From: Kineococcus rubinsiae
GTDB lineage: Bacteria; Actinomycetota; Actinomycetes; Actinomycetales; Kineococcaceae
NCBI RefSeq assembly: GCF_011839805.1
Contig: NZ_VWPY01000027.1
Span: forward strand, 1-58,592
Direction of reading: 5' to 3'
Length of the DNA: 58,592 bases
Shown: piece after piece, positions 53,877 to 58,592 of the stretch
Layout: each line of letters starts with the position of its first letter
How positions within the stretch are numbered: position 1 is the stretch's first letter
Made by a program: the position numbers and the translations under genes
The notes under the pieces: model-generated
The model's database searches: none
Told to the model about the DNA's origin: nothing
The model's input: only the letters and a program-made list of their open reading frames with translations

Positions 53877-54871
53877 CCCTCACGACCCCCCAGCCGGCGC
53901 CCCTCGCGGAGGTGCCCGCCACCGGCACCGTCACCGTGGTGGTCTGCGCGTACACCCTCGACCGCTTCGACGACCTGATCGCGGGAGTCGCTGCGCTGCA
54001 GGGCCAGACGCGGACGGCGGACGAGGTCGTGCTCGTCGCCGACCACAACGACGAGCTGGCCGCGCAGGCCGCCGCCGCGTTCCCCGGGGTGCGGGTCGTG
54101 GCGAACACCGAGGCCCGCGGCCTCTCCGGCGCGCGGAACTCCGGCATCGCCGCGAGCACCGGCGACGTCGTGCTGTTCCTCGACGACGACGCCTGCCCGG
54201 ACCCGGACTGGGTGCGCCGCAGCGCCGAGGCCTTCGCCGACCCCGACGTCGTCGGCGTCGGCGGCTGGGCGCGACCGGCGTGGGACGCCCCCGGCCGGCC
54301 CGCGTGGTTCCCCGAGGCGTTCCTCTGGGTCGTGGGCTGCAGCTACGAGGGCCTGCCGGAGCACACCGCGTCCATCCGCAACCCGATCGGCGCCACCATG
54401 GGCTTCCGGCGCGCGGACGTCGTCGCGGCCGGCGGCTTCACCAGCGGCATCGGGCGGGTGGGCAAGCACCCCGTCGGCTGCGAGGAGACGGAGCTGTCCA
54501 TCCGCGTCCGCTCCCGCGCCGGGGCGCGCCCCGCGCGCATCGAGCTGCGCCGCGACGCCGTCGTGCACCACCGCGTGCGCGCCGACCGGCACACGCTGGA
54601 CTACTTCACGCGCCGGTGCTTCTGGGAGGGCTACTCCAAGGCCGTCGTCGCGGCGGCCGTGGGCTCCGACGACGCGCTGTCCAGCGAGCGCTCCTACACG
54701 GCGAAGGTCCTGCCGGCGGCCGTGGGCCGCGGCCTGGCCCGCGCCGCCCGCGGCGAGGTGGCCGGCGCCGCGCAGTCCGGCGCCGTCGTGCTGGGGTTCG
54801 CGACCACGGCGCTCGGCTACGGCTACGGCCTGCTCGCCCGCCGCGGCCCGAAGTTCGGGGTCGCCGCGTGA
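53873..54871 (+). CDS. GT2 glycosyltransferase
   Basis: The 332-residue GT2 enzyme shows VTVVVCAYTLDRFDDLIAGV, ARGLSGARNSGIAASTGDVVLFLDDDA (DDD at 104-106) and VGCEETELSIRVRSRAGARP. The C-terminal part has hydrophobic segments (about 270-320) that may associate with the membrane. ATG overlaps the upstream GT2 stop (ATGA). Its GLSGARN block resembles rhamnosyl/hexosyl GT2 enzymes of exopolysaccharide loci, but the sugar is not determined. Confidence 0.87.
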   Translation: MTLTTPQPAPLAEVPATGTVTVVVCAYTLDRFDDLIAGVAALQGQTRTADEVVLVADHNDELAAQAAAAFPGVRVVANTEARGLSGARNSGIAASTGDVVLFLDDDACPDPDWVRRSAEAFADPDVVGVGGWARPAWDAPGRPAWFPEAFLWVVGCSYEGLPEHTASIRNPIGATMGFRRADVVAAGGFTSGIGRVGKHPVGCEETELSIRVRSRAGARPARIELRRDAVVHHRVRADRHTLDYFTRRCFWEGYSKAVVAAAVGSDDALSSERSYTAKVLPAAVGRGLARAARGEVAGAAQSGAVVLGFATTALGYGYGLLARRGPKFGVAA

Positions 54872-56091
54872 GCACTCCCCTGCTGCCGGTGTTCTGCACC
54901 GAGGTCGACCTCGACGCGGACGCCCTGCACACCCCCGTCGTCCCCGCGGACGCCGCCACGGTGCGGGTCCTGGTGCGCCGGGCGGGGACCCCGCTCGGCT
55001 ACGTCGACCTGCCGGCCGGCACGCCGCTGACGCGGGACGTGCTCGTCGGCGGGCTCCCCGCCCCCGCGCGCGAGGGGCTCGACCACGCCCCGGCCGACGC
55101 CCCGCTGTCCGCGGTCCCGGCCGACGAGCGCGTCAGCGTCGTGGTCTGCACCCGCGAACGCGCCGCGACCCTCGCGGCGTGCCTCGAGCACCTCGCGGCC
55201 CTGACCTACCCCGGGCTCGAGGTCGTCGTCGTCGACAACGCCCCGCGCAGCGCGGCGACCCGCGAGGTCGTCGAGGCCCTGGCCGCGCGCGACCCGCGCT
55301 TCCGCTACGTGCTGGAGGCGCGCCCGGGCCTCTCGATCGCCCGCAACACCGGCCTGCGGGCGGCGACGGGCGACGTCGTGGCCTTCACCGACGACGACGT
55401 GCGCGTCGACCCGCTGTGGATCCACGGGCTCGTGCGGGGCTTCGCGCGCCGCGCGGACGTCGCGTGCGTCACGGGGCTCGCGGCCGCCGCCTCGCTGGAC
55501 TCCCCGCTCGAGGCGTACTTCGACGGGCGCGTGTCCTGGGCGACCGTGCGCGCACCGCGCGTGTTCGACCTGGCCGGGGGCCGCGACCGCGGGGCGCTCT
55601 ACCCCTTCGCGGCCGGCGTGTTCGGCACGGGGGCGAACTTCGCGGTGCGCCGCTCGGTGATGCTCGAGCTGGGCGCCTTCGACGAGGCGCTGGGCGCCGG
55701 GGCCCCGACGCGGGGCGGCGAGGACCTCGACGCCTTCGTCAAGGTCGTCCTCGAGGGCTACGCGCTGGCCTTCGAACCCTCCGCCGTCGTGTGGCACCAC
55801 CACCGCTCCGACCTCGCGGCCCTGCAGGCGCAGATGTACGGCTACGGCACGGGACTCACGGCGTTCTACGCCAAGCTGCTCCTGACTCCCTCGACCCGCG
55901 CCGGGGTCCTGCGCGCCGTCCCGCAGGGGGTGGTCAAGCTCGCCCGCACGGTGCTGGCGACGCGGCGCGCGCCCGGAGGCGGCGCCGACGGGGAAGCCCG
56001 CCAGCCGGCGCCGAAGGGCCTGCTCGTGCGGGAGCTCGCCGGCATGGTCGCGGGCCCCGCCCTGTACTGGCGGGCCCGCCGCTCGGTGTGA
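54868..56091 (+). CDS. GT2 glycosyltransferase with N-terminal extension
   Basis: The 407-residue enzyme has an 85-residue N-terminal extension (VLVRRAGTPLGYVDLPAG) and a GT2 domain with VSVVVCTRERAATLAACL, VVVVDNAPRS, LSIARNTGLRAATGDVVAFTDDDVRVD (DDD at 175-177) and GGEDLDAFVKV. It is related to the protein at 52443-53876 in both parts. The GTG start overlaps the previous gene (GTGA). It ends in a basic, membrane-facing tail (WRARRSV). Confidence 0.87.
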   Translation: MSTPLLPVFCTEVDLDADALHTPVVPADAATVRVLVRRAGTPLGYVDLPAGTPLTRDVLVGGLPAPAREGLDHAPADAPLSAVPADERVSVVVCTRERAATLAACLEHLAALTYPGLEVVVVDNAPRSAATREVVEALAARDPRFRYVLEARPGLSIARNTGLRAATGDVVAFTDDDVRVDPLWIHGLVRGFARRADVACVTGLAAAASLDSPLEAYFDGRVSWATVRAPRVFDLAGGRDRGALYPFAAGVFGTGANFAVRRSVMLELGAFDEALGAGAPTRGGEDLDAFVKVVLEGYALAFEPSAVVWHHHRSDLAALQAQMYGYGTGLTAFYAKLLLTPSTRAGVLRAVPQGVVKLARTVLATRRAPGGGADGEARQPAPKGLLVRELAGMVAGPALYWRARRSV

Positions 56092-56186
56092 CGCCCCCGC
56101 GTGGTCGTGGCACCGGACACCGGTGCCCGCCGCGCGGTGGGACGCCCGCTCCGAACCGCACGCGAGAGAAGAGGGACGACGACGGC

Positions 56187-56792
56187 ATGGGCCGACTCGA
56201 CGAACGACCTGCCCGCACGACGGTCGACGGCCGTGGTGCCGCGGCGGCCTGGAGGGGCCGGCGCGTGCTGGCCGCCGTCGCGGACGACGCGCGGGCCGCG
56301 GGCAGCCGGCTCCTGTTCAGCTCGATCGGGGGTTCCGCCTTCGTCCCGGGGGCCGGTCGTCGCCTCCTGTTCGCCCTCGCCGGGGCCAGCGTCCGGTCCG
56401 CGCCCGGGACGTCCTTCCGGTTCTCGGGCAGGCCGGCCCACCTCACGGTGGGGGCGGGCGTGTTCATGAACCAGGGCGTCTTCGTCGAGGCGAACGCACC
56501 GGTGGTCATCGGCGACGGGTGCCTGCTCGGGATGGACAGCATGATCGTGACGTCCAACCACCCGCTCGACGACGACGGGCGGATCAGTCCGCAGGGCGAG
56601 GGCTCTCCCGTGTCCATCGGGAAGCGGGTGTGGATCGGGGCTCGGGCGGTCCTCCTGCCCGGGAGCGTCGTGGAGTCGGACTGCGTCATCGCGGCCGGCG
56701 CCGTCGTCCGCGGGCACTGCGCAGCACACGGCCTCTACGCCGGTGTCCCCGCCCGGCGCATCCGGGAACTGCCCCGCCCCGTCGCGGCCTGA
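56187..56792 (+). CDS. Hexapeptide-repeat acyltransferase
   Basis: The 201-residue protein has a left-handed beta-helix of hexapeptide repeats (about 85-190) with the MAT/WcaB-like layout: VFMNQGVFVEANAPVVIGDGCLLGM, then the catalytic-type SNHPLD (His125) and WIGARAVLLPGSVV. It would O-acetylate a sugar or repeat unit from acetyl-CoA. It follows the GT2 genes by 95 bases and probably shares the transcript. The N-terminal 60 residues form a helical part. ATG at 56187 is chosen for its distance from GAGGG. Confidence 0.85.
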   Translation: MGRLDERPARTTVDGRGAAAAWRGRRVLAAVADDARAAGSRLLFSSIGGSAFVPGAGRRLLFALAGASVRSAPGTSFRFSGRPAHLTVGAGVFMNQGVFVEANAPVVIGDGCLLGMDSMIVTSNHPLDDDGRISPQGEGSPVSIGKRVWIGARAVLLPGSVVESDCVIAAGAVVRGHCAAHGLYAGVPARRIRELPRPVAA

Positions 56793-56856
56793 CGGCACAA
56801 CCCGCCGGAGAACGACGGGACACCCTGCTGGAGAGCCCGTTCGCACCCCGCGCGGA

Positions 56857-56898
56857 GGACCCCGTCCGGTGCCGTGAGCGGCGCACCGAGCGGGGTCC
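56857..56898. terminator. Bidirectional terminator
   Basis: GGACCCCG (56857-56864) pairs with CGGGGTCC (56891-56898). The enclosed sequence contains CGGTGC/GCACCG and GCCG/CGGC pairs around TGAG. It lies between the convergent acyltransferase and GH16 genes. Confidence 0.75.
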
Positions 56899-56924
56899 GT
56901 CCACGTCGCGGCGAGGGCGGACCC

Positions 56925-58178
56925 TCAGACGGCCTCCCAGGCCGCGACCCAGTCGACCTGCAGGTGCCCCGTCCGGCCCGCGAGCGGGGCCGTCGTCCGG
57001 ATCGTCTGGATCGCGAGGTGCAGGGGCTGCGACGGTGACACCGTGCTGTGCCCGGTGACCTCGCCGTCCATGAGGAAGGTCACCCCCGACGCCGTCCACT
57101 CCACCGTGGCGACGTGCCAGTCCTGCCACCGGGCCGTCGTCTGCACGGCCAGGGCGTTCTGCGTGGGATCGTCGAGGCGGTGGTTGTAGGAACCGATCGT
57201 GGCGTCGGTGCCGCCCTCGGCGAAGTCGATCTCCCCGTCGTGCCACTCGTTGCGGTCCGACCACAGCAGGACCGCGGCACCCCACTCGGGGACCGCGTCG
57301 AAGCGCAGGCGGACCGAGTAGCGCCCGTACACGCGTCCGCCCCACGTGCCGTCGCCGTTGACCTGCGCCACGATGCCGGCGCCCCGGGCGGCCCCGTCCT
57401 CCTCGCGCACCCGCACGTCGAGCAGGCCGTCGTGGACCGAGGTCACGTCGCGGTCGTAGAGCGGTGTCCCGGAGGGGTTGGTGAACCCGTCGTAGGCCAG
57501 CCACTGGTCGCGGTAGTGGCGGCCGGGGAACTTCCCCTCGGCGAGCGGGGTCGAGAAGTCCTCGGCCAGGACCTGGCGCCAGCCGGGCAGGTCCCCCACG
57601 GGGAGCGTGGTGTCCACGGGCGTCTGCGCGGGGGCCGGGGTGGCCGGCTCGGTCGGGGGCGCCGTGCTCGGGGCGGGCGTCGGTGCGGCACTCGGGCCCA
57701 CGGTCGTCGCGGCGGGCGAGGCGATCGCGGCCAGCCGCTGCTGCGCCGTCGTCAGCGCGGTGGAGACCGTGTGCAGCACGGCGTCGTCCGCGACGTCGAT
57801 GCGCCCGACGGCGCCCAGGCTCGACCAGGTGTCGCCCACGCGCGCGCAGGCCGCGAAGGTGTAGCGGCCGGCGGGCAGCGTCCCCCGGGACTGCAGGGGG
57901 ACGGCGACGGTGGACAGCCGCACGTCGCGCTGGAGGGGGAAGTCGACGGCCCGCCCGTCGGCGTCGCTGAAGCAGACGCCGGCGTACTCCGCGGTCGTGG
58001 CCCGGCGCGCGATGATGACCGCGTCGACGGTGACGTCGCGCGCGACGCTGGTCACCGCGGCGGACGCCCGGAACGCCGAGTCGGCCCCGCTGCCGTGCAG
58101 CGCGAGCAGGACCACGCACACGACGGTGACGACGAAGGCCGCCACGAGGGCCTGCAGCCCGTGGTTGCGACTGCTCAC
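56925..58178 (-). CDS. Membrane-anchored GH16 glycanase
   Basis: The 417-residue protein has an N-terminal membrane anchor (about 8-28, VAAFVVTVVCVVLLAL), a beta domain (about 35-130) with cysteines 69 and 111, a Pro/Ala/Thr linker (about 155-193) and a GH16 domain from about 195. The catalytic motif GEIDFAEGG is intact (Glu316, Asp318, Glu321). Its catalytic core is nearest to the first GH16 here, sharing GDLPGWRQV. GTG at 58178 has GGAGG eight bases upstream. The N-terminal domain is shared with the protein at 42397-43551. Confidence 0.87.
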   Translation of the reverse strand: MSSRNHGLQALVAAFVVTVVCVVLLALHGSGADSAFRASAAVTSVARDVTVDAVIIARRATTAEYAGVCFSDADGRAVDFPLQRDVRLSTVAVPLQSRGTLPAGRYTFAACARVGDTWSSLGAVGRIDVADDAVLHTVSTALTTAQQRLAAIASPAATTVGPSAAPTPAPSTAPPTEPATPAPAQTPVDTTLPVGDLPGWRQVLAEDFSTPLAEGKFPGRHYRDQWLAYDGFTNPSGTPLYDRDVTSVHDGLLDVRVREEDGAARGAGIVAQVNGDGTWGGRVYGRYSVRLRFDAVPEWGAAVLLWSDRNEWHDGEIDFAEGGTDATIGSYNHRLDDPTQNALAVQTTARWQDWHVATVEWTASGVTFLMDGEVTGHSTVSPSQPLHLAIQTIRTTAPLAGRTGHLQVDWVAAWEAV

Positions 58179-58282
58179 GCCGATCACCTCCCGAGGTGTC
58201 GCGGTGGACGACCGCTGTCCAGGACCATCGACGCGTCCGCCGTCCACCTTGAGCCCCGCCGCCCCGCTCCGGGGCGCGGCGC

Positions 58283-58592
58283 TCACCCGGCCGCGTACGC
58301 CTCGAACTCCGCCAGTCCCACGTTTCTCGTCGACGCGGAGACGCCCGTCACCCGGAACACCACCCGCGAGGACACCCGCGCCGGGAACGACACCGTCGTC
58401 GCCGACCCGTCGTCCCCCAACGCACCCACCGCCACCGACGACCCGTCCGAGAACGTCAACGTCCCCGACGTCACCCGGTCATCGAGGTTCGGCCGGTCGA
58501 ACAGCACCACGCGCGACAACGACACCGCAGCCGGCCACGACAACGTCAACGACGCACCCACACCCTCACCCGCACTCGCCCACTCCGCCGAG
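58283..58592 (-). CDS. C-terminal discoidin-like domain of a truncated gene
   Basis: Only the last 102 residues are in the window, ending in a stop at 58283. The N-terminus lies beyond the right edge. The segment has the beta-sandwich pattern of discoidin/CBM32-type domains: SLTLSWPAAVSLSRVVLFDR, LDDRVTSGTLTFSDGSSVAV, TVSFPARVSS and VTGVSASTRNVGLAEFEAYA. Such domains bind sugars at the end of secreted enzymes, including deacetylases. The enzyme part cannot be seen. Confidence 0.75.
   Translation of the reverse strand, partial: SAEWASAGEGVGASLTLSWPAAVSLSRVVLFDRPNLDDRVTSGTLTFSDGSSVAVGALGDDGSATTVSFPARVSSRVVFRVTGVSASTRNVGLAEFEAYAAG

Overview
The window is very G+C-rich, and its gene orders (argCJBDFRH, pheST, infC-rpmI-rplT beside a DUF1844 gene, a hisC-hisB-hisH-priA run) are typical of Actinobacteria. 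A Kineococcus/Kineosporiaceae-like organism fits best, but that is an inference from overall feel and not a sequence match. No tRNA, insertion sequence, integrase or CRISPR array was seen.

The left 24 kb is housekeeping. Nearly all of it lies on the minus strand. It starts with the 5' end of a 16S rRNA gene and its promoter/leader, followed by tyrS, a 3-methyladenine glycosylase, and the arginine genes argH, argR, argF, argD, argB, argJ and argC. argG is not in the cluster. A perfect inverted repeat covers the argC promoter and start. Next come a short-chain dehydrogenase overlapping pheT, pheS, a soluble PAS histidine kinase with a coupled 24-codon leader ORF, an rRNA methyltransferase, and rplT-rpmI-infC, with infC probably starting at ATC. 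The block closes with DUF1844 and DoxX genes on the plus strand, an SseB-like gene, and priA, a small membrane protein, hisH, hisB and hisC. hisD, the usual neighbour upstream of hisC, is absent.

From 24.5 to 40.7 kb lies what looks like a complete Wzx/Wzy-type exopolysaccharide locus. It holds a secreted PKD protein, two paralogous Tat- or signal-bearing right-handed beta-helix proteins, an ExoA-like GT2, a Wzx flippase, a nucleotidyltransferase/thymidylate-kinase-like fusion, an APH-fold phosphotransferase, two GT4 glycosyltransferases, a Wzy polymerase/ligase, a kinase-less Wzz-like chain-length protein and a polyprenyl glycosylphosphotransferase that would start the repeat unit.

From 41.2 kb to the right edge is a second surface-polysaccharide block: four secreted or anchored GH16 glycanases (one with the last catalytic Glu changed to Asp), a GT4, a 762-residue multipass membrane protein with a small membrane neighbour, a second flippase, a DPM1-like GT2 with a 15-bp tandem repeat, and an operon of three overlapping GT2 genes plus a hexapeptide acyltransferase. 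The window ends inside a gene carrying a discoidin-like C-terminal domain. My reading is that the first block assembles and exports a heteropolysaccharide, while the second adds glycosyltransferases, a second export route and glycanases that trim or release polymer. The substrate is not deducible from sequence alone.
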